Shown here: positions 51,232-60,121 of the stretch, piece after piece | Layout of the letters: every line of letters begins with the position of its first letter | Position numbering within the stretch: position 1 is the first letter of the stretch | Assembly: GCF_013449725.1 (NCBI RefSeq) | Contig: NZ_JACCFF010000001.1 | Span: forward strand, 1,240,001-1,304,000 | From: Mycobacteroides sp. LB1 | Lineage (GTDB): Bacteria > Actinomycetota > Actinomycetes > Mycobacteriales > Mycobacteriaceae | Length of the DNA stretch: 64,000 bases | Direction of reading: 5' to 3' | The notes under the pieces: generated by a model | The model's database searches: none | What the model was told of the DNA's origin: nothing | Seen by the model: only the letters and a program-made list of their open reading frames with translations | Position numbers and translations under genes: made by a program

Positions 51232-52817
51232 TCGGCATCCTCATCTGTGTGGCCGTTCCCGGCTGCGACGACGGGCAGACCGTCAAGACAGCGGTCGCAC
51301 AACCGCTCGAACTCATCGCCCCAGCCGGAGCTGTCGGTACGCGCCAGCCCTCCGAGCTCGATGTTTACCGTACCCGCGACCGCGCCGGGAGTAAGCCGAG
51401 CCCAGACACGACGGCGCTTGATGATCAGCGACACCACGAGGCCCGCCATCATGGTCAGGGCGAAGATCAGCACCCACAGTTGAGCGGGGTCACGTGACAC
51501 CTGCAGGTTCACGAAGTTGACGGCGCCTTCGAACCTGATGATGGTGCCGTCGTTCAGCTTGACCGACTGCCCCGGCAGCAAGTTGGCGCGCGCCACCTGG
51601 TTTAGCCGCTTCTGTTCGATCATCCGGGGGTCGAGCTCGAAGATCGACTGGGCACGGCCCGAGTCCAGCCCGGTGTCACCGCGGTAGATGTTGATGGCCA
51701 CCGCAGGCTTACGCATCTCCGGGAAGCTGGACGAAAGCAAGGTGCCGTGCAGCTGCTCCGTGGGTGCGAACAGTCCCTGAATGGCGATCTGGTTCTTGCG
51801 ACGCACGTTGGGATCCGGATACGTCCCGGCCGGCGGATCAATCCGCACCGCACCAGAGGACAGCAGCGTCCTCGGGTCGTCAGGGCGCCACTGGATGGTC
51901 TCACTGCGCTTACGGCCGTCCGGGAAAGTCACCGTGAAGGTGGGTGCGTATCCGTAGCCGAGCAGGTAGACGCGGTTGCCATCGACGCGCAGCGGGTGGT
52001 TCATCTCCAGCCGATAGGGCCGCCAGTTGTTGGCCTGCAGGTCGCTGGCGGCTTGGTACTCGATATTGGATTCAAATGAATGTGCTTGTCCCGACGCCAA
52101 ATATGTCGCTTTGAAATCTTTGACCTTGACGCAGACGGGGTCCAGGCTGGTGCCGTCGACGGTGTTGCCCGCCCGGAACGAGTCAAAGGCGGCGGGCGAT
52201 GACGAACAGAATCCCGGACCGTTGTTGGCGATGACGATGACATTGCCCTCGTATCCGAACAGCTTGCCGACGGCGAACGCGACGAGCAGGCCCACCAATG
52301 AGAGGTGGAAAACCAGGTTCCCGAACTCGCGCAGGTAGCCCTTTTCGGCCGATATTTCGGTTATCTCGCCGTTCTGACCGGTGGTCTTGCGCCAACCCTT
52401 GAGGTGGCCGTCGATGATTGCGGCAACAGCGGACTGGTCGGCCCGCACGGTGCTCTTCGTATTCTTGGGCAGGCGCCCCAGATTTCGTGGCACCGGAACC
52501 GGCTGCGCGCGAAGCGCCTTGGCGTGTTCCACGGTCCGCGGGATGATGCATCCGACCAGCGAGATGAACAGCAGCACGTAGATCGCCGTGAACCAGAAGC
52601 TGGAGAACACGTCGAAGGCCTGTACTCGGTCGAGCCAGGGGCCCAGGGTGGAGTGCTCCACCAGGTACTCGTCGACCTTGGCTTCGTTGAGTGCACGCTG
52701 CGGCAGCATCGCACCGGGTATCGCACCGAGAGCAAGCAATACGAGCAGCGCCAGCGCGGTGCCCATGGAGGTCAGACCGCGCCAGGTGTTCCGCACGAAG
52801 GCCAGAATCCTTCTCAT
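51228..52817 (-). CDS. resB: Cytochrome c biogenesis protein ResB, 529 aa
   Basis: The partner of CcsA in System II haem ligation. Three N-terminal helices (near residues 16-38, 70-92 and 168-190), a large extracytoplasmic domain (190-450) and one C-terminal helix (452-474) follow the ResB plan. QRALNEAKVDEYL after the first helix is typical. The gene overlaps ccdA by one base and ccsA by four. It corresponds to Rv0528. Confidence 0.92.
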   Translation of the reverse strand: MRRILAFVRNTWRGLTSMGTALALLVLLALGAIPGAMLPQRALNEAKVDEYLVEHSTLGPWLDRVQAFDVFSSFWFTAIYVLLFISLVGCIIPRTVEHAKALRAQPVPVPRNLGRLPKNTKSTVRADQSAVAAIIDGHLKGWRKTTGQNGEITEISAEKGYLREFGNLVFHLSLVGLLVAFAVGKLFGYEGNVIVIANNGPGFCSSSPAAFDSFRAGNTVDGTSLDPVCVKVKDFKATYLASGQAHSFESNIEYQAASDLQANNWRPYRLEMNHPLRVDGNRVYLLGYGYAPTFTVTFPDGRKRSETIQWRPDDPRTLLSSGAVRIDPPAGTYPDPNVRRKNQIAIQGLFAPTEQLHGTLLSSSFPEMRKPAVAINIYRGDTGLDSGRAQSIFELDPRMIEQKRLNQVARANLLPGQSVKLNDGTIIRFEGAVNFVNLQVSRDPAQLWVLIFALTMMAGLVVSLIIKRRRVWARLTPGAVAGTVNIELGGLARTDSSGWGDEFERLCDRCLDGLPVVAAGNGHTDEDAE

Positions 52818-53596
52818 CAGATGGGCAACCTCGCGTCGGTGACGAATGAGTCACGCACCCAGGCAACGAAGTCCGCCCACACTCCGGTCACCAAGGCTAT
52901 TCCGACCACCAGCAGTGCAATACCGCCGATGACCTGGATGGTGCGGGCGTGCCGCCGCAGCCACTCCAAACCGCGCACCGCGCGCGCCGATCCAAAGGCC
53001 AGCAGCAGGAACGGGATGCCCAGCCCAAGGCAGTACGCGATCACCAACGCGATCCCGCGGGCCACATCGGCGCCCTCGGTGGCCGATGCCACCGCGATGA
53101 CCCCGGTCAAGGTGGGGCCCAGACAGGGCGTCCACCCGAGCGCGAACACCGCACCCAGCAGCGGCGCACCGGCCACTGTGGACAGGCGGCGGGGCGTGAA
53201 CCGGATATCGCGCTGCAGCGCCGGGACCAGACCGATGAACACCAGTCCCATCGCAATCGTGATGACGCCGCCGATACGTTGCAGCAGAACCTGATTGGTG
53301 ATGAGCGTGGTCGTCATGCCCATCACGGCCACCGTGCCCAGTAGGAACACCGCGGTGAATCCGGCTACAAACAACAGTGCGGATCCGGTGATTCGCAGCC
53401 GTGCGCCGCGTCCGCCGTCCTCATCATCAGCACCCACCGCGGCCGCGAGATAGGACAGGTACCCGGGCACCAGCGGGATCACACACGGCGAGGCGAACGA
53501 CACCAGCCCGGCCAGAGCACAGGCACCCAGCGCCAGCAGCAGCGGTCCACTGGTCGCCACCTCCTGGAAAGAGGAGCCGGCGTCGGCGAGAATCAC
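52817..53596 (-). CDS. ccdA: Thiol-disulfide transporter CcdA, 259 aa
   Basis: A six-helix membrane protein carrying electrons from cytoplasmic thioredoxin to exported thiol proteins. The two redox cysteines are in [18 protein letters not shown] near residue 38 and [12 protein letters not shown] near 153. It overlaps the thioredoxin-like gene by 4 bp. It is expected to keep the exported thioredoxin and apocytochrome c reduced. It corresponds to Rv0527. Confidence 0.93.
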   Translation of the reverse strand: MILADAGSSFQEVATSGPLLLALGACALAGLVSFASPCVIPLVPGYLSYLAAAVGADDEDGGRGARLRITGSALLFVAGFTAVFLLGTVAVMGMTTTLITNQVLLQRIGGVITIAMGLVFIGLVPALQRDIRFTPRRLSTVAGAPLLGAVFALGWTPCLGPTLTGVIAVASATEGADVARGIALVIAYCLGLGIPFLLLAFGSARAVRGLEWLRRHARTIQVIGGIALLVVGIALVTGVWADFVAWVRDSFVTDARLPI

Positions 53597-54204
53597 TTCA
53601 TGTCTCCTGCAGGCTCTTTCGCAACACGTTCGACGACAGGCAGCAGATCCTCGGTGAGTAGCTCACGCAGGAACACTGCGGCCACGCGGTGCTGACGGTC
53701 CAGCACCAGGGTGGCCGGGATGGCCCCGGTGGGGAACTTCTTGCCGAACGCGATAAGCGTGCGCATCGGTGGGTCATAGATTGACGGATACGGAACCTTG
53801 CGGTCGGCCACGAAGTCCTGTGCCTTGGTGATCTCGTTGTCCCGGACGTTGATGCCCAAGAATTCGACGGGGAGCTCCGCACCCTGCGCATGGGTGGCCT
53901 TGTAGACGTCTTCCAGGGCCGAGAACTCCGAACGACACGGACCGCACCACTGCCCCCACACATTGAGGACGACGGCCTTTCCGCTGAAATCGTTGAGCGA
54001 CAGCGTCTTTGTGGGATCCAGGAGGCTTGGCCCTTCGATGGGGCCGGGCGTCTTCCGCGTCTCGGGCGGGTCGTAGAAGATATCGGTCTTACCGCCCGGT
54101 GAGACGAATTGGAACTGCCCGCCGCGCGCGACCGCGTCATCACCGGTGGAACACGCGGTGATGAGCAGTACCAGCGCGGCCATCGCCGCGACCACACGTC
54201 GCAC
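53593..54204 (-). CDS. Exported thioredoxin-like lipoprotein (ResA/TlpA type), 203 aa
   Basis: A signal sequence with lipobox ITAC (Cys19) anchors the protein outside the membrane. The thioredoxin fold has the active site [12 protein letters not shown] near residue 86 and a cis-Pro loop near [28 protein letters not shown] is typical of TlpA/ResA. It should reduce the CxxCH cysteines of apocytochrome c. It is co-transcribed with ccdA, resB and ccsA. It corresponds to Rv0526. Confidence 0.9.
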   Translation of the reverse strand: MRRVVAAMAALVLLITACSTGDDAVARGGQFQFVSPGGKTDIFYDPPETRKTPGPIEGPSLLDPTKTLSLNDFSGKAVVLNVWGQWCGPCRSEFSALEDVYKATHAQGAELPVEFLGINVRDNEITKAQDFVADRKVPYPSIYDPPMRTLIAFGKKFPTGAIPATLVLDRQHRVAAVFLRELLTEDLLPVVERVAKEPAGDMK

Positions 54205-54207
54205 CGA

Positions 54208-54810
54208 CTACCCCGCCGGTTCCGAGTACACGACGTCGACGAAATCCGGCCCCTCGAACACCAGCGAGGTGAGCGACGCGACATTGCACTGGCGCTTGCG
54301 CGGGTCATGCCACAGTCGCTTGTCGAGCAGATACTGGCGCGCGGTCCACACCGGCAGCTGATGGCTCACGCACACCGCTTCGGCACCCTCGGCGCGGGTG
54401 CGGGCGCGGTCGATCGCCGCCGTCATCCGGTGGGCGATATCGCTGTACGACTCTCCCCAAGACGGGGTGAACGGGTCCCGCAGCTTCCACCAGTTACGGG
54501 GGTCACGCAATGCGCCGTCACCCACCGACACCCGCATACCCTCGAAGGAGTTCCCGGCCTCGATGAGGTCCTCGTCGGTGACGATGGTGAGCCCGTGAGC
54601 TTCGGCGATGGGCGTGGCGGTCTGCTGGGCACGTAACAGCGGTGAGGCGACTACGGCGGTAATCTTGTTATCCACCAACGATTTCGCCACCGTCGCGGCC
54701 TGCGCCTGGCCCTTTTCCGACAGCCGGAAATTTGGCAGCCGGCCGTACAGAATTCCTTCGGGGTTGTGTACCTCGCCATGGCGCATCAAATGAACGATGG
54801 TGCGGGTCAT
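54208..54810 (-). CDS. Histidine phosphatase (phosphoglycerate mutase-like, Rv0525-like), 200 aa
   Basis: An intact RHGEVHN motif (His11) is followed by LLRAQQTATPIAEAHG near residue 58, EAGNSFEG with the acid near 86, and CVSHQLPVW near 147, giving the complete active site. The substrate is unknown; relatives act on small phosphates. It sits between hemL and the exported thioredoxin gene with gaps of 8 and 3 bp, so it is part of that operon. Confidence 0.88.
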   Translation of the reverse strand: MTRTIVHLMRHGEVHNPEGILYGRLPNFRLSEKGQAQAATVAKSLVDNKITAVVASPLLRAQQTATPIAEAHGLTIVTDEDLIEAGNSFEGMRVSVGDGALRDPRNWWKLRDPFTPSWGESYSDIAHRMTAAIDRARTRAEGAEAVCVSHQLPVWTARQYLLDKRLWHDPRKRQCNVASLTSLVFEGPDFVDVVYSEPAG

Positions 54811-54818
54811 CGGGTTTC

Positions 54819-56168
54819 TTACCTCTCCTCAACAGAGGCCGCGGCTCGGGCAGCGGCAGGCAAAGCGTCGGCGATACGGTCGAACGCCTCGTCATCGAGG
54901 GCGGTTGAAACGAACCAGGTCTCGAACGCACTCGCCGGCAGATACACGCCACGGCTCAGCAGTGCATGGAAAAACGCGGGGTATCGCCACGTTTCCGTCG
55001 CCTTCGCGGTCTGAAAATCGTGCACCGGCTCGGCACCGAAGAAGACGCTGAACATGTTGCCGGCCCGGCTGATCTGATGTGGAACACCCTCGGCGTCCAG
55101 CGATGCGGTGAGCAGCGCGATGATCGCGTCAGCGTTACGGTCAAGCGTCTCATACGCTTTGGCGTCTGCAGCACGTAACGAGGCCAGCCCTGCGGCGACC
55201 GCGATTGGATTGCCGGACAGCGTGCCGGCCTGGTACACCGGCCCCAGCGGCGCGAGGCGCTCCATGATGTCGGCGCGGCCACCGAAAGCCGCAGCCGGCA
55301 GACCACCGCTCATCACCTTGCCAAAGGTGTACAGATCGCCAGGCACCTGTTCGACCCCGAACCAGCCGGATCGGCTGACCCGGAAGCCCGTCATGACCTC
55401 GTCCATGATGAGCAGTGCGCCATGGTCTTCGGCGATGCGGCGCAGCCCGGCGTTGAAATTCGGGGCCGGGGCCACGGTGCCCATATTGCCTGCGGCGGCC
55501 TCGGTGATGACCGCGGCGATCTGGTCACCCTGCTCGGCGAATGCGCGAGCCACTGCGCCGATATCGTTGTAGGGCAACACGATTGTGTCAGCAGCCGCAG
55601 CGCCGGTGACACCGGGCGTTGAGGGTAGCGCCAGGGTGGCGACCCCCGATCCGGCGTCGACAAGCAGCGCGTCCACGTGGCCGTGATAGCAGCCGGCGAA
55701 CTTGATGATCTTGGGCCGTCCGGTGAATCCGCGTGCCAGGCGCACCGCGCTCATGGTGGCCTCGGTGCCGGAGTTGACCAGACGCACCCGCTCCACCGGT
55801 GCCACGCGGTCGATGATCTCCCGCGCCAGCTCGATCTCCCCCGCGGTGGGGGCGCCATAGGACGTACCGCTTAGCGCGGCCTCCCGGATGGCATCCACGA
55901 CCGCCGGGTGAGCATGCCCCAAGATCATCGGGCCCCACGAGCAGACCAGGTCGACGTATCGGTTGTCGTCGACATCGGTGAGCCAGCACCCGGAGCCCGA
56001 TCTAATGAACGGCGGCGTACCGCCTACCGCGGCGAAGGCACGCACCGGCGAATTCACACCACCGGGGATGACGGCGGAGGCCTCGGCGAACAGTCGCGCA
56101 GAGTTAGGCAGCGATGAGGACGCGTCAGGCACGGCATCCAGTGTCTCAGCAGCCGCCAAATCGTCCAC
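54819..56168 (-). CDS. hemL: Glutamate-1-semialdehyde 2,1-aminomutase HemL, 449 aa
   Basis: A PLP enzyme of C5 haem synthesis that makes 5-aminolevulinate. The substrate-gate segment [10 protein letters not shown] is near residue 36, the aspartate of [13 protein letters not shown] near 254, and the PLP-binding Lys in [10 protein letters not shown] near 281. Full length. It is first in the hemL-phosphatase-thioredoxin-ccdA-resB-ccsA operon, joining haem supply to cytochrome c assembly. It corresponds to Rv0524. Confidence 0.95.
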   Translation of the reverse strand: MDDLAAAETLDAVPDASSSLPNSARLFAEASAVIPGGVNSPVRAFAAVGGTPPFIRSGSGCWLTDVDDNRYVDLVCSWGPMILGHAHPAVVDAIREAALSGTSYGAPTAGEIELAREIIDRVAPVERVRLVNSGTEATMSAVRLARGFTGRPKIIKFAGCYHGHVDALLVDAGSGVATLALPSTPGVTGAAAADTIVLPYNDIGAVARAFAEQGDQIAAVITEAAAGNMGTVAPAPNFNAGLRRIAEDHGALLIMDEVMTGFRVSRSGWFGVEQVPGDLYTFGKVMSGGLPAAAFGGRADIMERLAPLGPVYQAGTLSGNPIAVAAGLASLRAADAKAYETLDRNADAIIALLTASLDAEGVPHQISRAGNMFSVFFGAEPVHDFQTAKATETWRYPAFFHALLSRGVYLPASAFETWFVSTALDDEAFDRIADALPAAARAAASVEER

Positions 56169-56184
56169 TACAGGGTGTAGTGGA

Positions 56185-56574
56185 TCAGGTAGGTGTCAGC
56201 GCGAAGGTGGGGTGATCGGCGTCCTCGGGCAGCTTGGCGAAGTAACCATCGACCACCTTTCCGGCTTTCGGCTTGTAGGCGGCGATGATGGGCGCGCGGT
56301 CGGCCGCCGGGACCTCGGCGGCCGTGTATACCGTGCTGGCGCCCTTGACCGTCAGCGTCACCTGCGGGTTGGCCCGGATGTTCTTGACCCATTGGCTCTC
56401 GCCGCGGGTGGATACCAGGTACTTGACGCCAGCGACGTCGACAGTGGCCACAGGGATCTGCTGCGACTCTCCGCTGACCCGCTTGGTGATCGTGAGGGTC
56501 TCACCAATATTGGCGGCCATGGCCACCCGGTTGAAGATGTTCTTCACGAACCATGGGGGCTTGAGGTATGCCAT
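56185..56574 (-). CDS. DUF385/deazaflavin-type nitroreductase family protein, 129 aa
   Basis: It contains [20 protein letters not shown] at the N-terminus and [19 protein letters not shown] near residue 52, which fit the small F420-binding split-barrel family. It is divergent from another member of the same superfamily at only 21 bp. It lies 16 bp upstream of hemL on the same strand, so read-through is possible. The substrate is unknown. Confidence 0.82.
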   Translation of the reverse strand: MAYLKPPWFVKNIFNRVAMAANIGETLTITKRVSGESQQIPVATVDVAGVKYLVSTRGESQWVKNIRANPQVTLTVKGASTVYTAAEVPAADRAPIIAAYKPKAGKVVDGYFAKLPEDADHPTFALTPT

Positions 56575-56595
56575 GAATCACAGTTTGATGGGGGC

Positions 56596-56967
56596 ATGCA
56601 AATACCGCAATCGGTCGCACGTATCAACAAGTACGTCACCAACCCCATCCAGCGGTTGTGGGCGGGCTGGGCACCGAGCTTCGCGATCATCGAGCACAAG
56701 GGCCGCAAGTCCGGCAAGGAGTTCCGAACACCCGTCACGGCGTTCCTAACGCCTGACGGCGTTGCCATCCTGCTGACTTATGGCCCGGACCGCGACTGGC
56801 TCAAGAACCTGCAAGCCGCCGGAGGCGGGAAGGTTGTGCGCCGAGGCAAGACACACACCGTGGTCAACCCCCGGGTCGTCAACCGGGATGAGGCCGCGAC
56901 GCTGGTGAAGAGCCGCACGTTCGGGAAACTCCCGTTCGAGCAGGCCGTACTGCTGACCTACGCCTAA
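56596..56967 (+). CDS. Nitroreductase/quinone reductase family (F420-type) protein, 123 aa
   Basis: IIEHKGRKSGKEFRTPVTAF near residue 31 is the family signature (compare LTVPGAKSGKPRSTP in the 30.9-kb member). ILLTYGPDRDWLKNLQAAGG follows. It starts at ATG 56596, within GGGGGC sequence that could serve as a ribosome-binding site. An upstream in-frame extension through hemL is a shadow. It ends before a strong hairpin. Confidence 0.83.
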   Translation: MQIPQSVARINKYVTNPIQRLWAGWAPSFAIIEHKGRKSGKEFRTPVTAFLTPDGVAILLTYGPDRDWLKNLQAAGGGKVVRRGKTHTVVNPRVVNRDEAATLVKSRTFGKLPFEQAVLLTYA

Positions 56968-56976
56968 CTTCCATCC

Positions 56977-57038
56977 CGCGAGCAGACACGTATTGCACAC
57001 AGATCGCAGGTCGAGCGTGCAATACATGTCTGCTCGCG
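56977..57038. terminator. 22-bp stem hairpin between convergent genes
   Basis: Arms at 56977-56998 and 57017-57038 pair with one mismatch, around an 18-nt loop. The arm starts CGCGAGCAGACAC and includes GTATTGCAC. It is between the stop at 56967 and the M13 peptidase stop at 57058. Similar GCGAGCAGAC hairpins recur at mycobacterial gene ends, as I recall. Confidence 0.75.
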
Positions 57039-57057
57039 AGGGGAAACGCGAAAGCGC

Positions 57058-59133
57058 CTACCAGATCTTCACGAACTTGCCCGGCGCGTTCACCATGGGA
57101 TCGCCTGACAGACAGCCGAAATCGGCGGCGAACGGTGCGACATTCAGCACCACACCGTTGACGCGTAACGCGGCCGGAGAGTGCGGATCGCTGGCCAGCT
57201 GCGTGATGGCGTCCTCGGGTCGTTGCTTGTCACGCCAGATCCTGGCGTAGTTCAGGAAGAACCGCTGCTTGGCGTTGAATCCGACAATGCCGCTGAGCGT
57301 GTCCCCGCTGCCCTTCTTGGCCAGTTCGGCGACCAGCGCGTCATAGGCGGTGTTGATACCGCCGAGATCGGCGATGTTCTCCCCCAAGGTGAGCTTGCCG
57401 TCGACGTGCAGCTCGGGATGGCCCGGAATCGGCGCGTAGGCGTTGAACTGCTCCACCAGCCGGTTGGCACGCTTCTCGAACTCCTCTCGATCGTTCGGCG
57501 TCCACCAATTGACCCGGTTGCCCTCACCGTCGAACTGGCTGCCCTCGTCGTCGAACGCATGGGTGAACTCGTGACCGATCACCGCACCGATACCGCCGTA
57601 GTTGAACGCGGGATCACCCTTGGCGTCATAGAACGGTGCCTGCAGGATCGCGGCGGGAATGGTGATGCTGTTCTCGGTGGGGTCGTACTGAGCGTTGACC
57701 GTCTGCGGCGTCATCCCCCACAGCGACCTGTCGGTGGGGTGCCCGATCTTGCCCATGTCGAAGTCGTGGTTGAACTTCAGCGCCGTGGCCCGGTCGGCGT
57801 AGAAGTTATCGCCTGCCAGCTTCAGCTTCGAGTAGTCCCGATTTTTATCGGGGAACCCCACCTTGAGGATCAGCTTGTCCCACTTGCCCTTTGCGGCAAG
57901 TTTGGTCTGCGGGCTCATCCAGTCGACGGCCTCGATGCGTTTGCGCAACGCCTCCTTGACGTTGCCCACCACTTCGGTGGCGGCGTGCTTCGCGCGATCG
58001 CTGAACATCCGGTCGACGTACAACTGTCCCAGCGCGGGACCCACCAGCTTGTTGACGATCTCAACGCCCTGCTCCCACCGCTGCCGCTGTGCCGTGGTTC
58101 CGGTAAGCGCCGACTTGTACTTGAAGGCGTTGTCCCGGAATGCCTTCGACAACGCGTCAGCCGACCGATGTACCGCATGGAACGTCAGGTACGACTTCCA
58201 GGTGTCCACGTCAGTGGTGGCGAGCAGCCGATCGAACGTCGTGAAGAACTCGGTCTCGGCCAGCGAGAACGGCCTGGCGGGCGGAGCTCCGAGCGCCTTC
58301 AGGTAGGCGCCCCATTCGAAATGCGGTGTCACCGCGTCGGCCTGCTCGACGGTCACCAGCTTGTACTGATTGGCCGGATCGCGTCGCTGCACCGGGCTTA
58401 ACGTCGCGGCGGCCAATCCCGATTCAAGCGAGGCCACCTGCTCTGCACGAACCTTGGCGGCCCCCTGGTCCGCTCCGATCAATCCGAAGGTCGACGTGAT
58501 GTACGAACGGTAGGCATCGAACACGGTCGCGTACTTCGGATCGGTGTAGTAGTCCTTGGCGGGCATGCCCAGCGCGTCGGCGGTGGCATAGCCGATCTGC
58601 TCGGTGGCGTTCGCGTAATCCGCACCGGCCGTGAAATCGAACACCAAATGCTGTCCGGTGGCTCCATCGGCGGCCAGAAACGCCGCGAGCTCCTCGGGTG
58701 ACGTGATCTGCTCGATCGCGGCGAGCGTTGGCCGGATGGGGTCATATCCCGCGGAGTCCAGCTTCGCGTCATCGGTGGCAGCCCGATAGAGGACACCGAC
58801 CTGATAGTTGACGGACTCATGGTCGGCGGTCCCGAGCCCCGAGACCGCACCATCGAGGATCTCGTGCTGAACCTTGCGGGACTCATCGGCCAGCATGTCG
58901 AAGCTGCCATAGCTGGACTTGTCCGCGGGGATGGTGGCCTGCTCGACCCACTTGGCGTTCACAAACCCGTTGAGGTCGGCACACGCGGCAAAACGCATGC
59001 TCAGCTGAGCGTTGTCGAACGTCGGAACGGGAGCGTTCGACGCCACCGGGGCGGTCGGCTGGTCTCGGGTACACCCTGAGATGGACATGGCCAGCACTAA
59101 TGCCGCCACACCGGCGGATCGACTTACACGCAT
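57058..59133 (-). CDS. M13-family zinc metallopeptidase, lipoprotein, 691 aa
   Basis: A neprilysin-like peptidase (PepO/Zmp1 group). A signal sequence with lipobox ISGC (Cys21) predicts a surface lipoprotein, unlike the cytoplasm-like N-terminus of Rv0198c (Zmp1). Zinc ligands are in GHEFTHAFDDEG near residue 525 and the Glu of GENIADLGG near 588. The substrate-binding NAYYDP-like stretch reads VNAQYDPTENSITIPAA near 482. Full length. ATG 59133 is used for a good signal peptide. It may cut peptides at the cell surface. Confidence 0.9.
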   Translation of the reverse strand: MRVSRSAGVAALVLAMSISGCTRDQPTAPVASNAPVPTFDNAQLSMRFAACADLNGFVNAKWVEQATIPADKSSYGSFDMLADESRKVQHEILDGAVSGLGTADHESVNYQVGVLYRAATDDAKLDSAGYDPIRPTLAAIEQITSPEELAAFLAADGATGQHLVFDFTAGADYANATEQIGYATADALGMPAKDYYTDPKYATVFDAYRSYITSTFGLIGADQGAAKVRAEQVASLESGLAAATLSPVQRRDPANQYKLVTVEQADAVTPHFEWGAYLKALGAPPARPFSLAETEFFTTFDRLLATTDVDTWKSYLTFHAVHRSADALSKAFRDNAFKYKSALTGTTAQRQRWEQGVEIVNKLVGPALGQLYVDRMFSDRAKHAATEVVGNVKEALRKRIEAVDWMSPQTKLAAKGKWDKLILKVGFPDKNRDYSKLKLAGDNFYADRATALKFNHDFDMGKIGHPTDRSLWGMTPQTVNAQYDPTENSITIPAAILQAPFYDAKGDPAFNYGGIGAVIGHEFTHAFDDEGSQFDGEGNRVNWWTPNDREEFEKRANRLVEQFNAYAPIPGHPELHVDGKLTLGENIADLGGINTAYDALVAELAKKGSGDTLSGIVGFNAKQRFFLNYARIWRDKQRPEDAITQLASDPHSPAALRVNGVVLNVAPFAADFGCLSGDPMVNAPGKFVKIW

Positions 59134-59238
59134 GCCCACCATTTTGCCCATCTACGCCGCCGCGTCGAGCATCACGTCGATGAGCCGCGTGCGCGAAGAG
59201 GATCCAGCACCTGTGGCGGGTTTCACTGAGAGTAGGAA

Positions 59239-59267
59239 TTGGTTCGACTGGCTAACGGTCGTACGCT
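59239..59267 (+). promoter_or_regulatory. Promoter of the TauE/SafE gene
   Basis: -35 TTGGTT (59239-59244), a 17-bp spacer and -10 TACGCT (59262-59267) are followed 7 bases later by GTG 59275. This supports a leaderless transcript and the GTG start rather than the TTG at 59239. Confidence 0.5.
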
Positions 59268-59274
59268 GGCACGA

Positions 59275-60054
59275 GTGCCGGTGCAGGAGATGTTTTTCGT
59301 CGCGCTTGCCGCTTTCGGTGCCGGCGCAATCAACGTGGTCGCCGGGTCGGGCACCCTCATCACCTTCCCCACGCTCATCGCGTTCGGCTATCCACCGGTG
59401 GTCGCGACGATGTCCAATGCCGTCGGGCTGACGGTCGGCAGCATGACGGGCGTCTGGGGATACCGCCGCGAACTGTCCGGACAATGGTCGCGACTCAAAT
59501 GGCAGATACCCGCGGTGCTGCTCGGCGCACTCATCGGTTCGTTCCTGCTGCTGCACCTACCCGAGAAGACGTTCGTCACCATCGTGCCGATACTGCTGAT
59601 CCTGGCGCTTGTTCTGGTGGTGGTTGGGCCGCGCATTCAGGCGTGGGCGCGAAAGCGTTCTGAAGCGCAGGGCCTGGACGCCGACCATGTCCCTCCGGGC
59701 CGTATGGCCGCGCTCACCGGAGGCAACTTTCTTGTCGGGATCTACGGCGGGTACTTCACCGCTGCCCAAGGAATCATGCAGATCGCGGTGATGGGCGCTC
59801 TACTGCCTGAATCCATGCAGCGGATGAACGCCGCCAAGAATGTGCTCGCAATGGTCACGAATATTGTTGCGGCTCTTGCCTATACGATCGTTGCCTTCGA
59901 CCGGGTGAGCTGGACCGTGGCGGGAATCATCGCGGTTGGTTCGTTTGCCGGCGGTCTGGCGGGTGCACGCTGGGGGCGCAGGCTCTCGCCCGGCGCGCTG
60001 CGCGTGGTGATCGTGGCGGTGGGCCTGATCGGCCTGTGGCGCTTGCTTTTCTGA
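59275..60054 (+). CDS. TauE/SafE (TSUP) family membrane transporter, 259 aa
   Basis: About eight helices in two similar halves. GAGAINVVAGSGTLITFPTL near residue 14 and GGNFLVGIYGGYFTAAQGI near 143 are the duplicated family motifs. Such proteins export sulfite or other sulfur-containing anions. The actual substrate is unknown. The start is GTG 59275 based on the promoter; an ATG at 59290 is also possible. It ends in front of a hairpin repeat shared with the convergent copper ATPase. Confidence 0.87.
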   Translation: MPVQEMFFVALAAFGAGAINVVAGSGTLITFPTLIAFGYPPVVATMSNAVGLTVGSMTGVWGYRRELSGQWSRLKWQIPAVLLGALIGSFLLLHLPEKTFVTIVPILLILALVLVVVGPRIQAWARKRSEAQGLDADHVPPGRMAALTGGNFLVGIYGGYFTAAQGIMQIAVMGALLPESMQRMNAAKNVLAMVTNIVAALAYTIVAFDRVSWTVAGIIAVGSFAGGLAGARWGRRLSPGALRVVIVAVGLIGLWRLLF

Positions 60055-60121
60055 GCGTCGACACGCCGTCCTGTGGCGACAAAGTGCGATACGGAACCGC
60101 CACCACACGGCGTGTCGGCGC
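60055..60121. repeat. 67-bp hairpin-forming intergenic repeat, copy 2
   Basis: Begins GCGTCGACACGCC and ends GTGTCGGCG like copy 1 at 47965-48031. GACACGCCGT pairs with ACGGCGTGTC, and GTGGCG with CGCCAC further in. It fills the whole gap between the convergent TauE gene and copper ATPase gene, the place for a two-way terminator. Confidence 0.7.

Noticed and set aside
48640..51483. Very long plus-strand open frame (947 codons)
   Set aside because: It is antisense to the MinD-like ATPase and ccsA, which have clear families and motifs on the minus strand. High GC makes long antisense frames common, and its translation is Arg/His-rich without a domain.
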